Notes under the pieces: generated by a model | Seen by the model: only the letters and a program-made list of their open reading frames with translations | What the model was told of the DNA's origin: nothing | Database searches by the model: none | Assembly: GCA_963767245.1 (NCBI GenBank) | Contig: CAVYDG010000010.1 | Location: forward strand, 124,001-188,000 | Origin: Roseiarcus sp963767245 | GTDB lineage: Bacteria; Pseudomonadota; Alphaproteobacteria; Rhizobiales; Beijerinckiaceae | Length of the DNA: 64,000 nt | Direction of reading: 5' to 3' | Translations under genes and position numbers: made by a program | Shown: positions 26,273 to 35,524 of the stretch, in pieces | Position numbering within the stretch: position 1 is the stretch's first letter | Layout: every line of letters starts with the position of its first letter

Positions 26273-27193
26273 ATGGTTCACTTGACCAGGCGCCGGTTTC
26301 TCGCCGGGGCCGGCGTCGCGGCCGCTACGACGCTGTCGCTTTCCGGCTATGCGACGGCCTATGAGACCGGGTCGGCGCTCACGCTTGCCAGATACGCGCC
26401 CCGTCTCCCCAATTGGCCCGACGACCTCGAGCTCAAGATCGCGGTCATCGCCGATATTCACGCGTGTTATCCGTGGATGTCGGAAGAGCGTGTCGGCGAC
26501 ATCGTCGACCTCGCCAACGCCCAGAAGCCGGATCTCACGGTGCTCCTCGGCGACTATGTCTGCACCCATCCGTTCGTTTCGGGCTACGTCCCGCCCGGCG
26601 CCTGGGCCGAGCAGCTGGCGCGTCTTGAAGCGCCGCTCGGCGTCTACGCCATTCTCGGCAATCACGACTGATGGTCGGCGGCCATCCCCTCCGAGCCCCC
26701 GGACCAATCGCTCAGCGTCCGCAGGGCTCTGGCGGCGGCGGGCGTTCCGGTCCTGGAAAACCAATCGGTCCGATTGAGCCAGAACGGGCGGCCGTTCTGG
26801 CTGATCGGCCTCGGCGATCTTCTGGCGCGTCTGCCGCATCGGCGGCCCTGGCAGGGCGCGGCCGATCTTCCAGCGGCGATCCGCCCGATCGACGACGAGG
26901 CGCCGGCGATCCTTCTCGTTCACGAGCCTTTCTTCTTTCCTTGGGTTCCGAACCGGATCGCATTGACGCTCGCGGGCCACATGCATGGCGGCCAGGTCAA
27001 TCTTCCGATCATCGGCGCGCCGGTGTCTCTGCTCAGTCGCCGCTCGGGGAGATTCATCTACGGCGAATATGCCCTCGGCGACCGGCGAATGATCGTCTCG
27101 GGCGGGCTCGGAACCTCATACGCGCCGGTGCGCATCCTCCGCCCGCCGGAAGTGGTGATGGTGAAGCTCGGCGGCGACAACGGGTTGGCCTGA
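26273..27193 (+). pseudogene. Tat-exported metallophosphoesterase with internal TGA
   Basis: Twin-arginine signal TRRRFLAGAGVAAATTLSL, then the calcineurin-like metal motifs in order: DIHACY (residues 61-66), LLGDYV (91-96), GNHD (129-132), HEPFFFP and GHMHGGQ. Codon 133, where the family has Trp after GNHD, is TGA (26669-26671), followed in frame by TGG and 173 more well-conserved codons. A single G-to-A change would explain it. The protein should cleave a phosphodiester or phosphomonoester in the periplasm if readthrough or correction occurs; as written only the first 132 residues are made. Confidence 0.88.
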
Positions 27194-27203
27194 GATCCAG
27201 CCG

Positions 27204-27257
27204 GTCCGGTTCTACTCGAAAATGACCGGCGCGATCGAGGCGACCAGCAGCGCCGCC
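27204..27257 (-). repeat. displaced lysE 3'-end copy; candidate attachment site (left)
   Basis: 54 bases matching 35471-35524 at 49 positions, same orientation; the last 18 (GCGACCAGCAGCGCCGCC) are identical. On the minus strand it encodes ALLVASIAPVIFE followed by TAG, the end of a LysE-family protein. The match stops sharply at 27257. It marks the left edge of the accessory island. Confidence 0.7.
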
Positions 27258-27661
27258 GGCCCTTTCAAGCCCCAGCTTCGGCTGGGCTTTCCCCCTCTTC
27301 GAATGTGTGATAATTGAGAGCGTCTTTGGCTTGGCGGCGCGGCGCACGAAGGCGTCGAGGAGCTCAAACTGGTCGGGGCCGCGCCGGTGAGGCAAAGACG
27401 AATTGGACTAAGCCGCCGGCACCGAGCTGAGTTTATGGGCGTTGAAAGCCGTCGCCACTCTTTCCGGCGCGCAAAGATCTGCCTGTGAGGCTTGGCGGTG
27501 GACGAAATTTCCAGGCGACAGGTCTGAAATCCTCGCCGAGCATCGGATTGGCGCCACGTGCGACGACCGCCAGAGGTAGGGCGAGACCGCGAGGCGACAG
27601 GTCGCCGTCAACTCTGCGCGGCGGAGCTGGTTCAGAGAGCCGGACATGTCGGCGCTGGCGG
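27258..27661. other. left part of accessory island, no gene seen
   Basis: 404 bases. It begins with the imperfect hairpin AGCCCCAGC-TTCG-GCTGGGCT followed by TTTCCCC (27269-27292), which could terminate transcription or be an element end. The remainder probably includes the downstream terminus of the IS91-type element. No coding sequence is supported. Confidence 0.4.
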
Positions 27662-28865
27662 TCATGACGTATCGCAGAACCACTGGCGGTTGTTCGGGCG
27701 CGGTAGAACCTTGATGACGAGCAGTCGCCCGTCATCGCATGAAGGGCATCGGCGCAGCGAATTGCCGCTGAGGGCTTCATAGACATCACGGTAATCGCCG
27801 GACGTGCCGGGCGCCGCCGCCGGCACGACGTTGGCCATGCCAAGCAGCTGACGACAACGCGCCAGTTTGTCCTGTCGGCGACGATTGCAAAGGAAGCCGT
27901 AGTAGCGGATGCGCTGGAAGCCGCTCGGCAGGACGTGGATCAAGAACCGGCGAATGAATTCGTCAGCCGTCAGCGTCATCGTCGCGTGGCGATTGTCGCG
28001 GCGATAATCCTTCCAACGGAAGCGCACCTTGCCGTCGTCGATGGCCAACAAGCGACTATTGGAGATGGCGATGCGATGCGTGTACCGGCCGACGTAGCTG
28101 AGGACTTGGTGAGGACCGGCAAACGGCGGCTTGGCGAAGACCACCCATTCCGCCGTCCGCACGCGGGCCAGATGCTGCAAGAACGGGGAGCGTTCCTGCA
28201 GGGGCAGCAGGGTGGAGAAAAAGCTCAGTCGGCCAGCGGCGAACGCCTTGTCCAGGTAGTGCAGAAACAACCCGCGGAACAGGCGAGACAGAACTTTGAC
28301 CGGTAGGAAGAAGCCGGGCCGGCAGGCGATCCATCGTTGGCCGTCCGGCGAGATCCCGCCGCCGGGGACCAGACAATGTAGGTGCGGATGATGGAGCAGG
28401 TTCTGGCCCCAAGTATGCAGCACGCTCAGGAAGCCGATCTCGGCGCCCAGATGGGCCGGGTCAGCAGCGATGGTGCGGAGAAGTCTCGGCCGCGGCGCGG
28501 AACAAGATATCGTAGACGACGCGCTTGTTCTGGAAGGCGATGGCCGCGATCTCCTCCGGCACCGTGAAGACAACATGGAAATACTGGGTGTTGAGGAGTT
28601 CCGCCTCGCGGTCAGCGAGCCACTGCGCGCGGGCGAGTGACTGGCACTTCGGGCAATTCCTATCGCGACAGGAATTATAGGCGATGCGCTCGTGCCCGCA
28701 GCTGTCGCATTGCTCGACATGACCGCCAAGCGCTGCTGTGCGACACAACTCGATTGCGGTCATAGCGCGACGCTGCGCGGTGGAGAGAGCGGCGCCGTGC
28801 TGCTGTCGATATGCATCGCCGTAGCGGCGGAACACATCCGCCACTTCGGGGGTGTCGCTGGCCAT
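27662..28865 (-). pseudogene. IS91-family transposase, frameshifted
   Basis: From the ATG at 28865: MASDTPEVADVFRRYGDAYR, a zinc-binding CDSCGHERIAYNSCRDRNCP and FHVVFTVPEEI; then after a frame change near 28481 (one extra base) GAEIGFLSVLHTWGQNL, HHPHLHCLVPGGG (His-hydrophobe-His of Y2 rolling-circle enzymes), SYVGRYTHRIAISN and the C-terminal CPSCDDGRLLV. Restoring the base gives about 400 residues, normal for the family. As written the enzyme is split and inactive. Confidence 0.88.
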
Positions 28866-28876
28866 CGGGCCTGTGT

Positions 28877-29755
28877 TCAGGCGGGCGCTGGCGTGGGGCG
28901 GGTTGGCGCTGAAGTGGATGAATGTAGGGCGTCCAACGGGCTCGCCGTGGCGCACACCTTGTTGGTCGCCAGGCGCAGATAGCGGGCCGTGGTGCTCAGG
29001 TTGCGATGGCCAAGCAACAGCTGGATGGTGCGCAAGTCCGTGCCGGACTCGAGCAGGTGGACGGCAAAGGCATGGCGCAGCGAGTGAGGGGTGACCGGCT
29101 TGGCGATGCCGGCCCGGCGGCGCGCCTTTTTGCAGGCGTGTTGCACGGCGAAGGTCGAGATCGGTTGATCGGGGATGTCGCCGGGAAACAGGAGATTCTT
29201 CGGGTGGACGGCACGCCAATACGTCCTGAGAACCTCCAGCAGCCTCGGCGAGAGCATCACGCAGCGATCCTTCCGCCCCTTGCCCTCCTCCACGCAGATG
29301 ACCATCCGATGGCTGTCGATCGCCGCTGGCGTCAGGCGGACCGCTTCGGAGATACGCAGGCCGGCCGCGTAGCAGATGGTCAGGATGGCGCGATGCTTCC
29401 GGCTGTCGACGGCGTCGAGGAACCGGGCGACCTCGTCCTGGCTGAGCACGGCAGGAAGCTTTTGCGGCTTGCGACAGGTGGGGATGATCTCGTCGACGCT
29501 CCAACCCCGTCCGAGCGTGATCTTGTAGAGAAAGCGGATGGCGGCCACCGCGACCAATATCGAACTGGCCGAGAGTTGCTTCTCCTGGCTGAGATGGAGC
29601 TGATAGGCCCGAATATCAGCCGGGCCCAAGATGTCGGGTGACTTGCCAAAATGCCGCGCGAACAGTGAGATCTGCTGGAGGTAGGCGCGTTGGGTGTGCC
29701 GAGCGAGGTTCCGAACTTGCATGTCCTCGATCATGCGTTGGCGAAGCGGGGTCAT
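28877..29755 (-). CDS. tyrosine recombinase of the IS91-type element
   Basis: 292 residues, XerC/D-like. N-terminal SAM-like domain (NLARHTQRAYLQQISLFARH) and catalytic domain with GLRISE (Arg), EGKGRKDR (Lys), TPHSLRHAFA (His-x2-Arg), LLGHRNLSTTARYL (His and Tyr). Stop is 11 bases before the transposase start, so the two form one unit, as in many alphaproteobacterial IS91-like elements. The ATG at 29755 has GGAG six bases upstream. It may resolve or assist transposition. Confidence 0.9.
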   Translation of the reverse strand: MTPLRQRMIEDMQVRNLARHTQRAYLQQISLFARHFGKSPDILGPADIRAYQLHLSQEKQLSASSILVAVAAIRFLYKITLGRGWSVDEIIPTCRKPQKLPAVLSQDEVARFLDAVDSRKHRAILTICYAAGLRISEAVRLTPAAIDSHRMVICVEEGKGRKDRCVMLSPRLLEVLRTYWRAVHPKNLLFPGDIPDQPISTFAVQHACKKARRRAGIAKPVTPHSLRHAFAVHLLESGTDLRTIQLLLGHRNLSTTARYLRLATNKVCATASPLDALHSSTSAPTRPTPAPA

Positions 29756-30544
29756 TGACAGCTCCATTGCGGGACGAAGTGCGCGCAAGCGCGCCGCCGC
29801 ATCGTCCTGCAATCTGGGCTGTCAGAACATTAGAGACTGGTGGCGTGACCAGTTCCGCTCGAATGCGTCCAAGCCGCCACGCCTGTCGCGTCAGCCGACT
29901 CCCGCGGAGCGGGTTAGTCCAATGTCTTTTATCAGATAGACCAAAAGTGATTCGCATGGCCCGCCGTCCAACGCCGCCAGAACGTCCGCATCTTACGATT
30001 GAACAGAAGCGCCGCCGAATAGCGAGTTCTGATGGACTGCATCCGTAGCCTTGAGCAGTTCGATCCGCAGAGAGTGCAAAAGCGGTACGGGATACCCGAA
30101 GTCATGGCGCTGGAAGCAGCCATCAACCAAGCGTTGGCGGAAGCCTTCGGCGAAGACACCCAGACCTTCAATCGCTTCAAACGCGCCGCTTCGCTCGACA
30201 ATGGGCCTCATCAGGTGCGGATGGGTAATGCGTTCGGTCGCGGTCCCACGATCGATTACGATGCCCGGGATGCACAGGAAGCCCGCAAATATTTGGCCGA
30301 GGGTAAAGACCAATCGATTGCGCTGCTGAGGGAGGCAATTCGTGTCCTTGAGCGCGAAATCGCCGACGAGGAACCGAGTGTTCTCCCGAGGCCTGCTCGC
30401 GAAGCCATGCGTCAATCCAATTCACAGTCGATGACTGACGGCGAGCTGAGACACAACCTACTTTCTCATTTCTACCGCCTTCGGCACAGCAACGGCGGAT
30501 ATGTGCCGGTCGATGACATGATTGTGACCGGAAACCCTGTGACC

Positions 30545-31485
30545 TTAGAGTTTGTCCGGGAACATCATCTTGAATTGCATAGTTTTCGCGTCATGAGGCG
30601 GATGGAAGCGAGCTTGAGGAAGGCGAGCGCCTTGCGATTGAGGCACTCCCAATCCTTGGCGAGCCTTCGGCATCGTCCGAGCCAGGCGAAGGTTCGCTCG
30701 ACGATCCATCGTTTGGGCAAGACGACGAAGCGTTGGGCTTGATCGGAGCGTTTGACGATCTCGATGTTCACGCGCTCGAGAATGGCCCCCAGCGCTCTTG
30801 GAACTGCGCCCCTTGATATCCGCCATCGGCGTACAGCTTCAGAAGGAAGGGATGGAGGCCGAACAATGTCGCCATCAGGAGCACGCCGCCGTCGCGGTCC
30901 TGAACATCGGCGCCATGCACGATGGCGTGCATCAGGAGGCCCTGTGTGTCGACAAGAATATGCCGCTTCTTGCCTTTGATCTTCTTGCCCGCATCGTAGC
31001 CATGCGGGTCGTGAGCCCCCCTTTTTCAGCGCTTTTCACGCTCTGGCTGTCGATGATGGCTGCTGTCGGAGAAGCCTCGCGCTCTGCTCGTTCGCGGCAT
31101 TCGCCATAGAGGGCGTCATGGATCCGATCGAGCGTGCCGTCCCAACTCCACAGATCAAAATAATCGTACAACGTCGAGCGTGGCGGCAGGTCTTTCGGGA
31201 TCGCCCGCCACTGGCAACCGGCGCTCAGGATGTACATCAGGCCGTTGACGACCTCGCGCAGCTTCACCGTTCGCTTGTTGCCGCCGCGCTTGGCTGGCGG
31301 AATATGCGGCTCGACCAGCGCCCACTCCTCGTCGGTCAGGTCAGAGGGATAGCGCAGACGGCTGCGATCGTAGCGAGCACGGTTTTCCTTCGTCCACATT
31401 GGCGGCGGCTCCCCAAAGAATCAGCCCGCCTCCCTTGAATCACAAATGACTCAGCCGATTCAATATGTTCCCGGACAGACACTTA
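30545..31485 (-). mobile_element. IS5-family element A (IS1031/IS427 type)
   Basis: The element spans 30548-31482 (935 bp) with TTA on both sides (30545-30547, 31483-31485), fitting a TNA target duplication. The terminal inverted repeats are 18 bp with two mismatches (GAGTTTGTCCGGGAACAT; GTGTCTGTCCGGGAACAT). It splits the helix-turn-helix gene, whose frame is restored exactly on excision. Confidence 0.93.
30565..31399 (-). pseudogene. IS5-family transposase A, in three frames
   Basis: Frame 1 from 31399 encodes MWTKENRARYDRSRLRYPSD, DEEWALVEPHIPPAKRGG and the first catalytic Asp in AAIIDSQSVKSAEKGG. At an A5G6 run (31016-31026 on the plus strand as C6T5) the reading must shift to give HDPHGYDAGKKIKGKKRHIL and LYADGGYQG (second Asp). 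Near 30798 a further base is missing, after which RALGAILERVNIEIVKRSD and RWIVERTFAWLGRCRRL (Glu box) follow. The first shift could be programmed; the second looks like a mutation or error. Confidence 0.85.
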
Positions 31486-31983
31486 GAGGCCATCGGCAAC
31501 GTCTGCCGTCAGCTAGGCGAAGCTGGTCTCATCGAGTGGACCGGTTATATCGGCCAAGGACGAACCATCGGGAGGGCGAGAATTACCGGCAGTGGGGTCG
31601 ATGTTATCGAGCGCGAAAATTCGCCCAACGAAATTCGATTTCCATCTTCTAACCTATCAGCGCCAAGCTCGCCGTCGATAAACGACGAGCCGGTATCCGA
31701 TGCCGCCCTTGCAGAAATTCGCGAGGCCGTGAGCACGATCAAGACCGAATTGCCGGCGCTTTCGCTGTCAAACAGTGCGAAAGCCGAGATAACCGCCGAC
31801 ATCGGCCACATTGAAATCGAGACTGAGCGCCCGACGCCTCGCCAGCGCTTCATGAAAATCTATCTGGAGAGCTTGCGCGACAATCTCGCGAAAGCCGCGG
31901 GTGCGGCGACTGCCGGAGGCGCTGTGGGATTGGTTGCTTTGGTAGGCGGCATTCTTGCTAAGCATTTCGGAATCTTTTGATAC

Positions 31984-32940
31984 ATGAATCAACTCGCCCC
32001 CCTCATCGCTTCTAACGCTCCGGCACTTGTCGCTGCCGCCGGCACGCGCGCCTCCTCTCGCTTCCTCGAATTCTTCACGGCGCAGATCCGGAACCCGCAC
32101 ACCCGTCGCGCCTATGCGCGCGCGGCGACGGAATTCTTCGACTTGCTTGAGGCGAAGGGCGTCACCCAGCTCACGGCGATCGAGAGCGTGCATGTCGCGA
32201 CCTACATCGAGCAGTTGGGCCGAGCGCGATCCGCGCCGACCGCGAAGCTGCGCCTGGCCGCTTTGCGCCATCTGTTCGATTGGATGGTCATCGGCCAAAT
32301 CATGCCGATCAATCCGGCCGCCGCCGTGCGCGGGCCGCGCCATATCGTGCGGCGCGGTAAGACGCCGGTGCTCGACCCGGCTGAGGCGCGCCAGCTCATC
32401 GATGCGATCGACACGACGACCGTCATCGGCCTGCGCGACCGCGCCTTGATCGGACTGATGGTCTATTCGTTCGCGCGCATTGGCGCGGCGATCGCCATGC
32501 GCGTCGAGGACGTGTTCCTGCAGAACCATCGATTACGAGTGCGGCTCAATGAGAAAGGCGGCAAACAGGCCGCTATGCCGTGCCATCACAATCTCGAATC
32601 CTATCTGCGCGCCTATATCGACAGCGCGGGGCTATCGTCCGATCCGAAGGCGCTTTTGTTTCAAAGCTACAGCACAGCTTCCGGCCAGCTCACCGGCAAT
32701 CCTCTGCCCCAGGCGAATTCCTATGCGATGATCCAGAGGCGTGCGCGAGCGGCCGGCATCACCACCAAGATCGGCAATCACACGTTTCGGGCGACGGGCG
32801 TCACCGCCTACCTCGAGAACGGCGGGACGCTGGAGAAGGCAGCGCAGATGGCGAACCATGCCTCGACGCGCACCACGCAGCTCTATGATCGGCGTAGCGA
32901 CGAGACGAGCCTCGACGATGTTGAGCGGGTGGTGATTTAA
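31984..32940 (+). CDS. tyrosine recombinase / integrase of the island
   Basis: 318 residues. N-terminal DNA-binding domain (NPHTRRAYARAATEFFDLLE), catalytic domain with SFARIGAAIAMRVED (Arg), NEKGGKQAAMP (Lys), NHTFRATGVTAYL (His-x2-Arg) and ANHASTRTTQLYDRR (His, nucleophile Tyr), so all catalytic residues are present. It starts 3 bases after the preceding gene and ends one base before the next start, suggesting one operon. It is the best candidate for the enzyme that inserted the island next to lysE. Confidence 0.92.
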   Translation: MNQLAPLIASNAPALVAAAGTRASSRFLEFFTAQIRNPHTRRAYARAATEFFDLLEAKGVTQLTAIESVHVATYIEQLGRARSAPTAKLRLAALRHLFDWMVIGQIMPINPAAAVRGPRHIVRRGKTPVLDPAEARQLIDAIDTTTVIGLRDRALIGLMVYSFARIGAAIAMRVEDVFLQNHRLRVRLNEKGGKQAAMPCHHNLESYLRAYIDSAGLSSDPKALLFQSYSTASGQLTGNPLPQANSYAMIQRRARAAGITTKIGNHTFRATGVTAYLENGGTLEKAAQMANHASTRTTQLYDRRSDETSLDDVERVVI

Positions 32941-32941
32941 G

Positions 32942-33687
32942 ATGGCCGCGCCTTTGATCACTTTTCCTTTTGAGCGCGATCGGACGCACACGTTCGGGGA
33001 GTTAAGAGCTTTTGAGAGAGACCTCTCGGCCGCTCGCCAAGCAAATCCGGCGCTGAGCAAAGAATGGCGTGTGCCTAGCACAGACCCAATGAAGGAGGCC
33101 GCGAAAGTCCGAGAAGAGACGTTTCCGCTGATGCTCCTCGCGGACCTGAAGGGATACCCAGATAGTTCGACGTTCAGGCTGATGCCTTATGGATTTCCAA
33201 AAATCGACGCTGCCGTCAAAACCGAAGCAGACAAATTCGACCTGCAGATCACGACCGCGGATCCGATCTGGCTGCGTCCGGACGGAAGCCCCTCAAACGG
33301 CGGCTATGACGAGCGCCTTGTTCGAGAGCGCTGAACAACGCCGGCGTAGTACAAGGTTTGGCCGCCATGCGCAGGGACAATGGAATCATCGTATCCGGAA
33401 AACCAATGAGATCGTTCGATGAAGAATTAGAGGCATGTGCCCGGGGTATCGAGACTACATTGAAGAAAAAGATCATCTCTAGTTCTTCGCAAGTGCGGCT
33501 CCTCGTTCACGCCCGCGGCTACTGCATACACGCGGTTGATTTCCCCTTCTCCCGCGTTGTCAACAAGGCGTTCGATTTGATTGGGCGCTCGAAGTTGGAG
33601 GTGGCGTATGGCGCGTACTACTTCGTTGACGAAGGGTCGCGCATTTTCTTCGAGCATTCTTGTCAAATTCCTAGCACAATGGCGTAG
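32942..33687 (+). pseudogene. unknown island protein, frameshifted
   Basis: Two open frames (32942-33334; 33331-33687) join into one about 248-residue protein if a base is added at about 33330: GYDERLVRER then LNNAGVVQGLAAMRRDNGII. Other stretches are PMKEAAKVREETFPLMLLAD, FDLQITTADPIWLRP, RSFDEELEACARGIETTL and RLLVHARGYCIHAVDF. I do not recognise the family. It begins one base after the integrase stop. The missing base could be real or an assembly error. Confidence 0.55.
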
Positions 33688-34544
33688 AATAAACGTCAAC
33701 ATAACGTCCTTTATGTTGCACGAACTACCGCTATAGACAAAATTCCGGTCAGTCGCCTCGCTCTTTCATCAAGATCATAGGCGTCGAAAGCCGTTAGCTT
33801 GGCCGCGTCCATCGAAACGAGCACGCGGTCACCCGCCAGAATCTTCTCGGTTAGCCAGTTGCTGACCCGAAAGCTCCACCAGCGACCAGCCGGGTAGACC
33901 ACGACGTTATAGCCGTCCGCGTTCAAGAACAGATTGCGGTTGCGCGAGATCCGCCAATCGCGGGTGAGCGGTCTCCGACGTCGGCCGCTCGCGTTGCGCA
34001 GCGCTCTTTCGCGTTGTCGTTGCGCCTTCGTAACCGGAGCAGGAAGGCGGGCAAGTCGCGCTCGAAGAACGGATGGTCTTCGCCGCATCGGAGCCATGCG
34101 GCGCGAACATGGGCGCTTCGGCCGTGGCGCGGTTTCAGGCAAGATTGTGTTCACGGGCGAAATGCTCCCTGTTCCGGAAAATAATTCTCCTGTTCCAGCG
34201 CAAAAATGTCCTTGTTCCGCGCCTGGGAATTGTGGCGTCGGCGCCGCCCGAACCCATGCAGGGAGCGCATGGTTCCCGGATTTCGCCCCAATCGACGCTT
34301 TTGCCCGATCGACACATTTACCGGAGCACGTTAAGGCGGAAATGAGGCAGAGGCTCTGGCCGCTCCTCCCCATCCGCGCCGCGCGTGCACGCCCGGACGC
34401 AGGCCCTTGGCGCGGGAGGATTAGCCAGGGAGATCGCGCCGCAGCCGTTCCAGAAAGGCGCCACACGAGACGCCGATCCGGATCGTTGGCGCGGCCCTCA
34501 CACCCGATTAAAGGGTGTGGGCGCGGAAAGCGGCGGGCGTTTTA
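33688..34544. other. island segment with weak coding signal
   Basis: 857 bases. The minus strand is open over 33711-34466, and its C-terminal part (NLFLNADGYNVVVYPAGRWW; RVSNWLTEKILAGDR; DAAKLTAFDAYDLDERARR, about 33711-33960) looks like a real small protein or gene remnant of unknown family; the upstream part does not. The dispersed repeat at 34166-34240 lies inside. No other feature is supported. Confidence 0.35.
34166..34240 (+). repeat. dispersed repeat with TGTTCC boxes, copy 1
   Basis: Contains CTCCCTGTTCCGG, then TAATT, CTGTTCCAGCGC, TTGTTCCG and ATTGTGGCG at similar spacings to a copy in opposite orientation at 39495-39567. About three quarters of positions match over about 80 bases by eye. 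Confidence 0.65.
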
Positions 34545-35440
34545 GGGCCTGTCTTCAGTTGAGGAGGATGGCAGCGCAGGCGAGGTGAACGCCGGCGAGG
34601 AAGATCTTTGCGAGCTTGTCGTAACGCGTGGCTATAGCCCGGAAATGCTTGAGCTTATTGAAGAAACGCTCAATGAGATTGCGTTCGCAGTAGAGGGCGA
34701 AGTCGCACGGGCGCGGGGTTTTTCGGTTGGATTTTGATGGGATGACGGGGGCGATCGCTCGATCATTGAGGGCGGCGATGAAGGCGTCGGCGTCGAACGC
34801 CTTGTCGGCGATCAAAGCGCCGGGATCGACGGCTTCGATGAGAGGCTCGGCGCAAGTCAGATCGTGATCTTGGCCCGGGCTGAGCATCACCTCGACAGGA
34901 TTGCCGAGGGCGTCGACGAGCGCGTGAATTTTGGTGGTCAATCCGCCGCGGGATCGGCCGATGGCTTGCGCGCCGTCTTTTTTTGGGCGCCGGCGCTATG
35001 CTGGTGAGCGCGCACGATAGTGGCGTCAATCATCATATACTCGTTGTCGTGGTCGCTGGCCAAAAGCTTGAAAACCCGCTCGAAAACGCCGCTCTTGGCC
35101 CATCGGTTGAAGCGCTGATAGACGATCTTCCAGTCGCCAAAGCGCTCGGGCAGATCGCGCCAAGGAATGCCGGCGCGAAACCTGAAGAGAACGGCTTCGA
35201 CGAACAGGCGATTGTCCGCCGCCGTGCCGCCCACATGGCCTTCACGGCCCGGCAGAATATCTTGGATCCGATCCCACTGGTCGTCGCGCAGGGCATATCG
35301 TCGCATCGGTCAGCCCCTCCTCGGGCCGACCACTCACAGAGTCAGACATTTGCTGATTCGGAAATCCCCGCGCATCCGAAACACAATACGTTCTGCGTCC
35401 AATTCCAATCCGTTCTCGCCTCAACTGAAGACAGGCCCTA
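34543..35440 (-). mobile_element. IS5-family element B
   Basis: The element spans 34545-35438 (894 bp). Perfect 20-bp terminal inverted repeats (GGGCCTGTCTTCAGTTGAGG and its complement) are flanked by TA on both sides (34543-34544, 35439-35440), the usual duplication of the IS427 group. It is different in sequence from element A. Confidence 0.93.
34555..35306 (-). CDS. IS5-family transposase B, two frames joined by A7G slippery site
   Basis: The first frame (35306-34938) encodes MRRYALRDDQWDRIQDILPG, IPWRDLPERFGDWKIVYQRF and the catalytic Asp in YMMIDATIVRAHQHSAGAQ. The second (to 34555) encodes GLTTKIHALVDALGNPVEV, GALIADKAFDAD and YCERNLIERFFNKLKHFRAI (Glu box). They meet at AAAAAAAG (34977-34984, minus strand); a -1 slip there yields a continuous 250-residue transposase. 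Such programmed shifts are known in IS5-family members, so this copy may be active. Confidence 0.88.
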
Positions 35441-35470
35441 ACTGCGAGGCGACATGTTCCAGCGCCGGCA

Positions 35471-35524
35471 GTCCGGTCCTACTCGAAGAAGATCGGCGCG
35501 ATCGAAGCGACCAGCAGCGCCGCC
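35471..35524 (-). repeat. lysE 3' end; candidate attachment site (right)
   Basis: Matches 27204-27257 at 49 of 54 positions in the same orientation. It includes the last codons and stop of the intact lysE-family gene (35479-36090) and marks the right edge of the island. Confidence 0.7.

Larger units (their letters stand above)
29956..31980 (+). pseudogene. helix-turn-helix/membrane-tail protein of unknown function, interrupted by IS5-family element
   Basis: Removing the IS (30548-31482) and one TTA rejoins VTGNPVT to LEAIGNVCRQLGEAGLIEW in frame, giving about 361 residues: an N-terminal helical part (MARRPTPPERPHLTIEQKRR; RYGIPEVMALEAAINQAL), a winged-helix-like middle (ELRHNLLSHFYRLRHSNGGY), and a C-terminal ESLRDNLAKAAGAA plus a Gly/Ala-rich membrane segment. 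There is also a one-base frame change near 30020, after EQKRRRI. The gene ends two bases before the integrase start region. Function unknown; the layout (sensor-like N-terminus, HTH, membrane tail) is reminiscent of phage-defence effectors, but that is inference. Confidence 0.65.
27258..35470. mobile_element. accessory genomic island inserted at the lysE 3' end
   Basis: About 8.2 kb between direct repeats of the lysE 3' end. It carries an IS91-type element with its own recombinase, a second tyrosine recombinase, two IS5-family elements, an interrupted helix-turn-helix gene and unknown genes, and is visibly richer in A+T in 30.0-34.2 kb than the flanks. The intact lysE has its 3' end at the island edge, and the displaced end lies at the far side, as expected for recombinase-mediated insertion. 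Confidence 0.6.

Noticed and set aside
26669..26671. Selenocysteine at the TGA of the metallophosphoesterase
   Set aside because: The family has Trp at this place, not Cys, and no selenocysteine-insertion hairpin is evident just downstream; a nonsense change or error is simpler.
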